Assembly (NCBI GenBank): GCA_035687895.1 | Contig: DASRUE010000102.1 | Coordinates: 1 to 8,589, forward strand | Direction: 5' to 3' | Source: JAERML01 sp035687895 | Lineage (GTDB): Bacteria; Bacteroidota; Ignavibacteria; UBA10030; UBA6906 | Length of the DNA: 8,589 nt | Shown: in pieces, positions 1 through 5,621 of the stretch | How the letters are laid out: each line of letters opens with the position of its first letter | Numbering within the stretch: the stretch's first letter is position 1 | Notes under the pieces: generated by a model | Database searches by the model: none | What the model was told of the DNA's origin: nothing | What the model saw: the letters and a program-made list of their open reading frames with translations, nothing else | Position numbers and translations under genes: made by a program

Positions 1-492
1 GCGATAGCCATCTACCATGCGGCGCTTGCTCTGAAGCCCGACTATCCGGAGCCATGGTATAACATGGGAATCGCGTATGAGGCGAAGGGAGACGCAAGAA
101 AAGCAGAGGAAATGTACCTGAGAGCCATCATCACCAAGAGAGACTATCTGGATGCGTACGTCAACCTGGGAAACCTCTACGTCCAAACCAGCCGCGTGGA
201 TACTGCGCTTGCCATTTACGCACGGGCAGCCCGCATCGATCCTGTCGATGCCGACGTCTACTACAATATGGGCTTTGCCTACTACATGCGGGGGGACCAC
301 GAGCAGGCATTGACGTTATTTCTGAAGACCATTCAGCTCGACCCCGCGTACTCGAACGCCTATTTTAATGCCGGCGTGATTCTTGGTCAGGAGGGGAAAA
401 TGGAGGAGGCATTTGATGCGTTACGGAAGGCGGCACGACTGGGACATCGAGAGGCGAGGAAGTTCCTGGAACAAAAAGGGGAGCGCTGGTGA
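1..492 (+). CDS. TPR-repeat protein, C-terminal part (5' end outside window)
   Basis: The frame is open from base 1 and ends at TGA 490-492, giving 163 visible residues; the true start lies upstream of the window. The ATG at 64 falls inside a repeat (…PWYNMGIAYEAKGD…) and is not a credible start. Four complete 34-residue tetratricopeptide repeats follow a partial one. Each has the usual pattern W/Y-x-x-x-G-x-x-Y/L…G-x-x-x-x-A…A…D/P, for example AYVNLGNLYVQTSRVDTALA and YYNMGFAYYMRGDHEQAL. The last repeat (…FNAGVILGQEGKMEEAFDAL…) runs into a short basic C-terminus, KFLEQKGERW. TPR arrays are protein-protein interaction scaffolds. The partner, and any N-terminal enzymatic or membrane domain, cannot be seen. 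The gene converges on the DUF309 gene, with 22 bp between the stop codons and no strong terminator. Confidence is high for the TPR call; the function is unknown. Confidence 0.9.
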   Translation, partial: AIAIYHAALALKPDYPEPWYNMGIAYEAKGDARKAEEMYLRAIITKRDYLDAYVNLGNLYVQTSRVDTALAIYARAARIDPVDADVYYNMGFAYYMRGDHEQALTLFLKTIQLDPAYSNAYFNAGVILGQEGKMEEAFDALRKAARLGHREARKFLEQKGERW

Positions 493-514
493 GGACAGCC
501 TGTTGGCAGAATTT

Positions 515-955
515 CTAGGGGCGGTCAGAAATGGTAATGGTAGGCATCAGTGATGGAGAGAACACCTGCAATTGATCCCGCCCGATGCGCGCAACTTCTT
601 CCCGCGCGGAATCGATTGCATCGAGAAGACTCTTAACGTCGACCCCAAGGAATATGGTGGGAAAGAGTCCCAGCTTTTCTTCCGCCTTTTCAAAGTTCCG
701 CATCATCCCGTTGTAGCGCAGCGGCACCGTCAACAAGTGGTATGCTGCGGCAAGCTGGATGATGCCCTGGAAGAATATCCGGCTCTCGGATGAGCTTCGC
801 TTCCACACCTGCTCCCATGCTTCGTGCGCATGCCAGAACTTTCTTTCGTTGAACAGTTGCCAACCGTGTACGTAGTTCCCCCAATCCTCATCGTCAAGGA
901 GTGGCTCCGCCAGCAGCGAAGGGTCGATTTCGTGGACAGATTTCTTGGGAATCAT
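515..955 (-). CDS. DUF309 family protein
   Basis: The protein has 146 residues. It carries the DUF309 signature: a first helix pair with H42, H44, E45, W47, E48 and W51 in the pattern F-N-x-x-x-F-W-H-A-H-E-A-W-E-x-V-W, then F61-F-Q-G-I-I-Q-L-A-A-A-Y-H73. The clustered His and Glu residues look like a possible metal or acid-base site, but no activity is established for the family as far as I know. The family is usually a short all-helical protein of about this length. Its ATG (953-955) overlaps the TGA stop (952-954) of the upstream dehydrogenase as ATGA, which implies translational coupling and one mRNA. It is the last gene of the minus-strand cluster. The tail after about residue 120 (…QLQVFSPSLMPTITISDRP) is not part of the recognisable core. 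Family call is confident; function unknown. Confidence 0.85.
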   Translation of the reverse strand: MIPKKSVHEIDPSLLAEPLLDDEDWGNYVHGWQLFNERKFWHAHEAWEQVWKRSSSESRIFFQGIIQLAAAYHLLTVPLRYNGMMRNFEKAEEKLGLFPTIFLGVDVKSLLDAIDSAREEVARIGRDQLQVFSPSLMPTITISDRP

Positions 956-1827
956 GTGGTGGATCTTCGTCCCTTCACTTTGTCATATACCTGCCGCTCT
1001 CCCAGCGCCACCGGGAGCTGATGGGCCTCTGCCTTCTCCCGGTGTCCGGCCGCAAGAATGACAAACTCCCGCGCCCCTTTATGTGTGTATACCTCGGCTA
1101 CCGGATGTCGCATACACTCCACGATTTTCTCCGCAACGGCTTCCGGCGGCAGGAGGCCCTCAATCGGCGGAAGGGACACGCCTCGTTGCGCGGCAATCTT
1201 CTTGATGATAGGTCCCGACTCCGAAAACAGGGGCAGCATGGAGCCCCCCTCGGTAACGTTTGCCCAATCGGTAAGCACTCCTGCCGGACACACAACGCTT
1301 GCGTGAATACCTGTTTCAGCCAGCTCCTGCCGGAGTGCATGAGTGAACCCGACACACGCATGTTTTGCAGCAACGTAAGCACTATTATATGGGTAACCGA
1401 GCTTTCCGGCCATGCTCGCGATGTTGATGATATGGCCGCTTCCCTGTCGCTTCATGTATCGGAGCGCAGGACGCGTTGTGTACCAGAGCGAGAAAACGTT
1501 CACTGAAAACGTGTTTGCGATCGTCTTGTCGGTCGTATCTTCGACACTCGCGAAGTGGCCGCGCCCCGCGTTGTTGATCAGAAAGTCGATCCGTCCATTC
1601 TCCCGTACTGTCCGATGAATCAGCTCTTCCGCCTCCTCCTTGTTGGTGACGTCACATCGAATAGCGAGGTGGTGCCCCGGGCGGGCAGAAGAAGCGACCT
1701 CCTGGAGCCTGTCGATTCGGCGGGCAGCAAGAACGAGCCTGGCCCCCTTGGCGGCAAGCAAACGTGCAAGTGCTGCCCCGATTCCCGACGAAGCGCCGGT
1801 GATGACTGCGACTTTTCCTTCGAACAT
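952..1827 (-). CDS. Short-chain dehydrogenase/reductase (SDR)
   Basis: The 291-residue protein is a classical SDR with a Rossmann fold. The cofactor motif TGASSGIG is at residues 10-17, a basic pair R36-R37 after beta-2 suggests NADP(H) preference, D59-V60 lies near the adenine site, and NNAG is at 85-88. The catalytic tetrad is complete: N110, S138 and Y151-x-x-x-K155 (NSAYVAAKH). The family oxidises or reduces alcohol/carbonyl groups; the substrate cannot be told from sequence. The region after about residue 250 (…HREKAEAHQLPVALGERQVYDKVKGRR…) is longer than a minimal 250-residue SDR and very basic. The ATG at 1825-1827 is preceded by a strong Shine-Dalgarno (GGAAGGAGAGA on the minus strand). 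It sits 15 bp behind the metallo-hydrolase stop and overlaps the DUF309 start by 4 bp, so it is probably the middle gene of a three-gene operon. Confidence 0.93.
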   Translation of the reverse strand: MFEGKVAVITGASSGIGAALARLLAAKGARLVLAARRIDRLQEVASSARPGHHLAIRCDVTNKEEAEELIHRTVRENGRIDFLINNAGRGHFASVEDTTDKTIANTFSVNVFSLWYTTRPALRYMKRQGSGHIINIASMAGKLGYPYNSAYVAAKHACVGFTHALRQELAETGIHASVVCPAGVLTDWANVTEGGSMLPLFSESGPIIKKIAAQRGVSLPPIEGLLPPEAVAEKIVECMRHPVAEVYTHKGAREFVILAAGHREKAEAHQLPVALGERQVYDKVKGRRSTT

Positions 1828-1842
1828 TCTCTCCTTCCAGAG

Positions 1843-2868
1843 TTATTGGCGGTGGGGGGCTGAGACCCCTGATTCAGGGTCAAGGGGAAATTCGGCACCG
1901 GCGGTGGCGGAAGAAAGTGCCCATGTTTGACCGACGCTGTCGAGAACAATGCGGTCAGGTTGCGACGCTGCGGCAACCTTCAGCCGCTGCATCGGCTCGA
2001 GTGTAGCCTCTTCACTTTGGATGAACGTCCGCCAGTGAATGGGCAGCATATAATACGCACCCATGTGGTCTGTCATCGCGAGCGCCTGCTCGGGGTTGGC
2101 ATGATTATGAATCCAGGGATCGTAGGCACCGATCGGCATGATGGCAAGGTCGATAGTGGTCGCGCGTGCGGAAAGCGATTTGAACATCTCGTGGTAGGCT
2201 GTATCACCACCGAAAACGAACGAGTGGCCGTTCTTCATAACAAGGTATGCGTTAAAGCTTCGCCCTTCATGGTAACCCCTCGATCGGTCTTTTTCCCACG
2301 GATACCGCCAGCCAAAGTGTTTTACTTCAAACGCCTCTATTCTAACATCGCCGATCTGCGTCCATTCTCCCCAATCAAGCTCATAGATTTCCTGAAAACC
2401 AAAGTCGTCAATCACATCCACGGTATTCTTTGCCATCACCAACGGAGTGGTGCGGGGGAATCTCCGGAGGGATGGTGTGTCGAGATGGTCCATGTGTGCG
2501 TGGGAGACAAGGACGATATCGATAGGTGGAAGTTCATCGAATGTCAGCGCGGGGTGAACAAGTCGTTTCGGCCCGATTGTGAAGAGGTCCGCCACGTTGA
2601 GTCCGACGCGGGGGGAGAAGACCGGGTCGGTAAGGATACGCGTTCCAAAAAAGTTGATCAGCACGGTAGCGTGCCCGATCCAGGCCGCGGTGATAGTAGT
2701 ATCATCCCAGAGAGAGGGATCCGGTTTAAAGTGTGGAGTTTCCGGCTCTTCGTCGTTGGCGATCATCTCCCAGCGAGTTCGGCGCCGGAACGTTTCCTGT
2801 CCAAACAATCGAGACAGGGTAACGAAGCTCAATCCTATCGTCGTAAGAAACGTCCGTCGGGTTGGCAT
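1843..2868 (-). CDS. Metallo-beta-lactamase-fold hydrolase, NAPE-PLD/UlaG type, with Tat-like signal
   Basis: The protein has 341 residues. The N-terminus, TRRTFLTTIG then a moderately hydrophobic stretch to about residue 22, resembles a twin-arginine export signal, so the enzyme is likely periplasmic. The metal site is complete: H123-x-H125-x-D127-H128 (SHAHMDHLD), H184, D222 in GGDT and H278 in LPIHW. W63-I-G-H-A-T, T80-D-P-V-F-S and M-P-I-G-A-Y-D-P-W (244-252) match the group that includes NAPE-hydrolysing phospholipase D and UlaG-like lactonases. A phosphodiester or lactone hydrolase is therefore the family expectation, with the substrate unknown. The ATG is the first one available, because an in-frame TGA stands three codons before it. 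No clear Shine-Dalgarno is seen, unlike the following dehydrogenase. A weak promoter-like pair, TTGATG-17 bp-TAGAAC (minus strand, 2933-2905), lies in the 85-bp gap upstream. First gene of the tight cluster. Confidence 0.9.
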   Translation of the reverse strand: MPTRRTFLTTIGLSFVTLSRLFGQETFRRRTRWEMIANDEEPETPHFKPDPSLWDDTTITAAWIGHATVLINFFGTRILTDPVFSPRVGLNVADLFTIGPKRLVHPALTFDELPPIDIVLVSHAHMDHLDTPSLRRFPRTTPLVMAKNTVDVIDDFGFQEIYELDWGEWTQIGDVRIEAFEVKHFGWRYPWEKDRSRGYHEGRSFNAYLVMKNGHSFVFGGDTAYHEMFKSLSARATTIDLAIMPIGAYDPWIHNHANPEQALAMTDHMGAYYMLPIHWRTFIQSEEATLEPMQRLKVAAASQPDRIVLDSVGQTWALSSATAGAEFPLDPESGVSAPHRQ

Positions 2869-2953
2869 ACTATTTCAATGAACGAAGTTGATATTTGCGG
2901 TCAAGTTCTAGGCTGCTGTATGAACACCATCAACCGGACGATGATTCCCGCCA

Positions 2954-4216
2954 TCATGCCGATTCTGAGAGCCAATCGTTGCCTGCCGCTTTTCCCGCCG
3001 TTACACCGGTCGAAAAGGCTGCCTGCAGGTTGTAACCACCCACCGGGCCCGCAATGTCCAAAACTTCACCGCAGATGTATAATCCGCGGATTTTGCGCGA
3101 TCGCATGGAGCGCGGGTCGATTTCGTCGAGCGAGACACCACCCGCTGTTACTTCACCTCGTTCAATATCGATACGTGATACCGTTCCAAGACTCCATGAT
3201 TTTAGGATTCGAACAATTGATCGGCGTTCGTCGCGGGTGAGAACATGCCCTCGCTTTGTCGAATCAACGCGCGCCTCTTGCAATAGGCGGGGAACAATTC
3301 TGTTGGGGAGCCAGGCTTCAAGAATAGAAATAATCATCTTTCCCCGTTGAGCCAAGACTACCTGGTTGATTCTCTCGTCGACTTCCTGAAAGTCCATTGT
3401 GGGGAAAAAGTCGAAGCGCAACTCTACCGATCCGTGGTTCATAGCCTCTGCTGCCGAACGACTTAACTCCAGCGCGGCCGGGCCGGAAATGCCTTCATGA
3501 GTGAACAGGATATCATCTCTCCATTCCGTCAGCTTGCTACGGTTGCTGTATACGGAAAGGCAACCATCCCGTAAGGCAACCCCCTTCCAATCTAAAGGAA
3601 GTCGTGGTGACACAGTGATGGGAGCGAGGGCTGCACGGACTGGTACGATGGTATGTCCTGTTGCAGCAGCCCATGCAAAGCCATCTCCCGTCGTTCCAGT
3701 TTTCGGATACGACGCCCCCCCCGTCGCAAGGACCAGATGACGTGTTTGGATGTTCTCCCTTCCAATCACAACACCGGAGATCTGATGGTCAGAAACATTG
3801 AGAGATTCGACTCGCGCGCACAGTCCAATCTTGACACCCGAACGTTGGAGTTCAGCAGACAACGCAGTAACAACGTCATCCGCCCTCCCGCTGACGGGAA
3901 AAACTCTTCCGTTGTCCCGTGTGTATGTCTTCACCCCCCCATTCTCAATCATCGTGACAATTTCAACAGGGGAAAACTCATAGAGTGATGGCTTCAGGAA
4001 TCTCGCCTCACGGCGCTCGAAGGCGGTAAGAATTTCTTCTGCTGATCCCGAGTGAGTGATGTTGCATTTGCCACCTCCGGATATCAGGAGTTTGATACCG
4101 AGCTTTTTGTTCCGTTCAAGAAGGAGGACCCGCGCACCGAGTGAAGCAGCCTTCCACGCAGCCAACATCCCTGCAGCCCCGCCGCCCACAACAACGAGAG
4201 GAAACCGAACTAACAT
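2954..4216 (-). CDS. NAD(P)/FAD-dependent oxidoreductase, HI0933/BaiN-like flavoprotein
   Basis: The protein has 420 residues when started at the ATG 4214-4216. That start puts the dinucleotide-binding beta strand right at the N-terminus (MLVRFPLVVVGGGAAG), as usual in the family. A longer reading from TTG at 4261 would add 15 unconserved residues. Visible signatures are GGGAAG (11-16), E34 at the end of beta-2, the family hallmark ISGGGKCNITHS (45-56), VLATGG (162-167) followed by SYPKTGTTGDG, FTHEGISGPA (238-247), and the C-terminal FAD-contacting stretch GLYICGEVLDIAGPVGGYN. Length is normal. Members are soluble flavoproteins of largely unsettled function; the names BaiN, RdsA and YhiN circulate, but no substrate can be assigned here. 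There is no clear Shine-Dalgarno. The gene ends 85 bp before the metallo-hydrolase, and co-transcription with the downstream cluster is possible but not shown. Confidence 0.93.
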   Translation of the reverse strand: MLVRFPLVVVGGGAAGMLAAWKAASLGARVLLLERNKKLGIKLLISGGGKCNITHSGSAEEILTAFERREARFLKPSLYEFSPVEIVTMIENGGVKTYTRDNGRVFPVSGRADDVVTALSAELQRSGVKIGLCARVESLNVSDHQISGVVIGRENIQTRHLVLATGGASYPKTGTTGDGFAWAAATGHTIVPVRAALAPITVSPRLPLDWKGVALRDGCLSVYSNRSKLTEWRDDILFTHEGISGPAALELSRSAAEAMNHGSVELRFDFFPTMDFQEVDERINQVVLAQRGKMIISILEAWLPNRIVPRLLQEARVDSTKRGHVLTRDERRSIVRILKSWSLGTVSRIDIERGEVTAGGVSLDEIDPRSMRSRKIRGLYICGEVLDIAGPVGGYNLQAAFSTGVTAGKAAGNDWLSESA

Positions 4217-4585
4217 GCAGCAAAGTAAAGAGTTTTTCACAAAAGAGCTATAGAACTGCAAGGGGGGTTCTTTTTGATTGGTTTCCCACGGTTGCTGACA
4301 TCCGCTGAAACTGGGTCAGCCAAACCCACAATCGGGTTCATCGACATTTAAGGCTGTCCAAGGGTTAGACAGGTCCAAACAAGCAAGAATCCTCAAAAAG
4401 CGGACTTCTTGTCGTGTATTTTTGACCATGCCGGCAATGGGTCGAAAACTGCCAGCGATAGTAATCTTTTGCGACTACGCTTGACATCGAGCCATGAATC
4501 TGTTATCTTCCTCACAGCAACGATGTGTTCTTGCGTGCACTACGTAGCTGAAATCACAAAAGGTGTCACGGGGGAGAAGAAAGAC
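4217..4585. other. Divergent intergenic region with imperfect inverted repeats
   Basis: This 369-bp stretch separates the minus-strand flavoprotein from the plus-strand TPR-like gene. No credible gene is seen in it. It carries one strong plus-strand promoter (4481-4509). It also has three imperfect inverted repeats: 4290-4326 (GGTTGCTGAC against GTCAGC-ca-AACC, 15-nt loop), 4354-4372 (CTGTC/GACAG, 9-nt loop) and 4384-4411 (CAAGAATCC against GGA-c-TTCTTG, 9-nt loop). I could not find a convincing minus-strand promoter for the flavoprotein gene. Confidence 0.6.
4481..4509 (+). promoter_or_regulatory. Sigma70-type promoter of the TPR-like gene
   Basis: A perfect -35 hexamer TTGACA (4481-4486) is followed after exactly 17 bp by TATCTT (4504-4509), a four-of-six match to the -10 consensus. 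Transcription would start near 4516, leaving a leader of about 70 nt before the ATG at 4586. This position rules out the TTG at 4409 as the start of the gene. It is the best promoter in the window. Confidence 0.65.
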
Positions 4586-5431
4586 ATGAAAGTCTCAGGT
4601 AGTCACCGAGAGCCTCGATATGGCAAAAGGACAAGTGGAGATTGGACGCAGGGAGCAAACGTCACAGATCTAATCCGAACCGCTGAGAAGCACATCGCTG
4701 CAAGAAAATACTCGTTTGCGCTGGAGCAGTTGATGGCTGCACAGCAGATCGAACCGCGTAACAGCTATATCCAGGCGATCATCTACCGTATCCAGAACCT
4801 TCAGAATGGAGGTGCCATGGAGAGCGGAAAACTTGAAGTGACAGTTGGCTCTGAGTTTCTCAACGGTATCAAAGGACTTGAGGACGACAGTTCAATCATA
4901 CCGAAGGATGTTCAGGCCCGTGTAAGGCAACTTACAAATCTTGCCAATAACTATCTGGAAAAAGGATCTTTCGACTTTGCTTTTGAGTCACTTATGAAAG
5001 CGTATCTTCTCGACCCAACAAGTCCCTACGTTCTTGCTTGCGAAAAGGTGGTTCTTCCCGTGTGGGAAAATGTTCGCGCCAACAAGCAACAGTCGAACTC
5101 CGATGGTGGGTTCGTTTCGCTCACATTGAATACAGAAAGGACAACCATGGCAGCCATCAAGAACGATGGATCGGGCCCAAATAATGCAACAGGTGTCCCG
5201 GGGTCCGGTCATTCCGGATTGAGTCAGGACCAACGATTGGAAATGTTGAAGCAACAAAAAGAACTCGAACGAAGAGAACGCGAACGCGCGCTGTGGCAGG
5301 AAGCTTCCAAACCGCCAAGGATCTTTGGTGAAGAGGATTTCCAAGGCACGGCTGGCGATACGACCTCCGAATCGCCAAAGCCTGTCAGCGGGCTCTTCTC
5401 CAAGCTGAAGCTCGGCAAGTTTCTCGGATAG
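4586..5431 (+). CDS. Unrecognised protein with two TPR-like repeats and a charged C-terminal helix
   Basis: I chose the ATG at 4586 because GGGGAGAAGAAAG stands just before it and the strong promoter at 4481-4509 lies upstream; this gives 281 residues. An ATG at 4523 in the same frame would leave almost no leader. Residues 25-58 (NVTDLIRTAEKHIAARKYSFALEQLM…IEP) and about 112-145 (RVRQLTNLANNYLEKGSFDFAFESLM…LDP) are two TPR-like helix pairs with the A-x-x-Y/F…A-x-x-x-L/A…P spacing; the second ends in a near copy of the first (FAFESLMKAYLLDP versus FALEQLMAAQQIEP). A flexible Gly/Ser/Asn-rich stretch follows, then a highly charged helix or coiled coil (about 213-240, many K, R, E and Q). The protein ends in a short basic amphipathic tail, GLFSKLKLGKFLG. 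There is no signal peptide or membrane segment, so it is probably a cytoplasmic adaptor. Function unknown. Confidence 0.8.
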   Translation: MKVSGSHREPRYGKRTSGDWTQGANVTDLIRTAEKHIAARKYSFALEQLMAAQQIEPRNSYIQAIIYRIQNLQNGGAMESGKLEVTVGSEFLNGIKGLEDDSSIIPKDVQARVRQLTNLANNYLEKGSFDFAFESLMKAYLLDPTSPYVLACEKVVLPVWENVRANKQQSNSDGGFVSLTLNTERTTMAAIKNDGSGPNNATGVPGSGHSGLSQDQRLEMLKQQKELERRERERALWQEASKPPRIFGEEDFQGTAGDTTSESPKPVSGLFSKLKLGKFLG

Positions 5432-5454
5432 AGTCCACCGGGAGACTACATTGT

Positions 5455-5480
5455 CGGATGTCTTCGGTGGAAGACATCCG
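5455..5480 (+). repeat. Perfect 11-bp inverted repeat (hairpin) after the TPR-like gene
   Basis: CGGATGTCTTC (5455-5465) and GAAGACATCCG (5470-5480) are exact reverse complements around a 4-base loop GGTG. The hairpin starts 24 bases after the stop codon at 5429-5431. There is no T-run on either side, so it is not a standard intrinsic terminator. It could stabilise the 3' end of the upstream mRNA or act as a Rho-assisted stop. TCCACCG (5434-5440) is complementary to CGGTGGA (5465-5471), which spans the loop, so a competing structure is possible. Confidence 0.6.
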
Positions 5481-5530
5481 TGGGCGCGTCAGAGGTTCGA
5501 CGCCGTCCACACAGCTCACAACACCTCCGC

Positions 5531-5557
5531 TATACTGATGCAACATCATGTTGCATC
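5531..5557 (+). promoter_or_regulatory. -10-like box with adjacent perfect palindrome: candidate operator
   Basis: TATACT (5531-5536) is one base from the -10 consensus. Immediately after it lies a perfect palindrome with arms GATGCAACAT (5537-5546) and ATGTTGCATC (5548-5557) around a single C. A start site about seven bases past the -10 box would fall inside the palindrome, a typical repressor position. No good -35 hexamer is seen at 16-18 bp, so the promoter part is weaker than the palindrome. The odd 10-1-10 geometry resembles Fur-family boxes, but the bases do not match the E. coli Fur box. The regulator is unknown. The DUF5686 gene would follow after an 80-nt leader. Confidence 0.45.
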
Positions 5558-5621
5558 CCCCGTATTCGAACATGAACCACCCGTTGTGCGCGGCGGCCAG
5601 TTACCTTCCTACACATACATC

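Noticed and set aside
511..532. Inverted repeat ATTTCT…AGAAAT between the convergent TPR and DUF309 genes
   Set aside because: Only six AT-rich pairs with a 10-base loop and no T-run; it overlaps the DUF309 3' end and is too weak to call a terminator.
901..1506. Plus-strand open frame of 201 codons opposite the SDR gene
   Set aside because: It overlaps a clear SDR with an intact catalytic tetrad; its composition is rich in Arg, His and Cys without any motif.
2905..2933. Minus-strand promoter-like pair TTGATG-17 bp-TAGAAC before the hydrolase
   Set aside because: Only four of six matches in each hexamer, so it is mentioned with the gene but not called as a feature.
1927..3240. Long plus-strand open frame of 437 codons opposite the hydrolase and flavoprotein genes
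   Set aside because: It is antisense to two genes with complete catalytic motifs, has no recognisable domain and ends within the flavoprotein. It is a by-product of their codon use.
4058..4067. GATGTTGCAT, resembling half of the 5537-5557 palindrome
   Set aside because: It is within the conserved flavoprotein motif GGGKCNITHS and has no second arm, so it is coding coincidence.
4217..4261. 15-residue extension of the flavoprotein from a TTG at 4261
   Set aside because: The FAD-binding strand normally starts a few residues after the initiator, which matches the ATG at 4216.
4409..4585. N-terminal extension of the TPR-like protein from a TTG at 4409
   Set aside because: The strong promoter at 4481-4509 lies inside it, and a ribosome-binding site stands before the ATG at 4586.
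5451..5621. N-terminal extension of the DUF5686 protein from a TTG at 5451
   Set aside because: It would put 57 residues ahead of a normal signal peptide and run through the hairpin and the operator-like palindrome.
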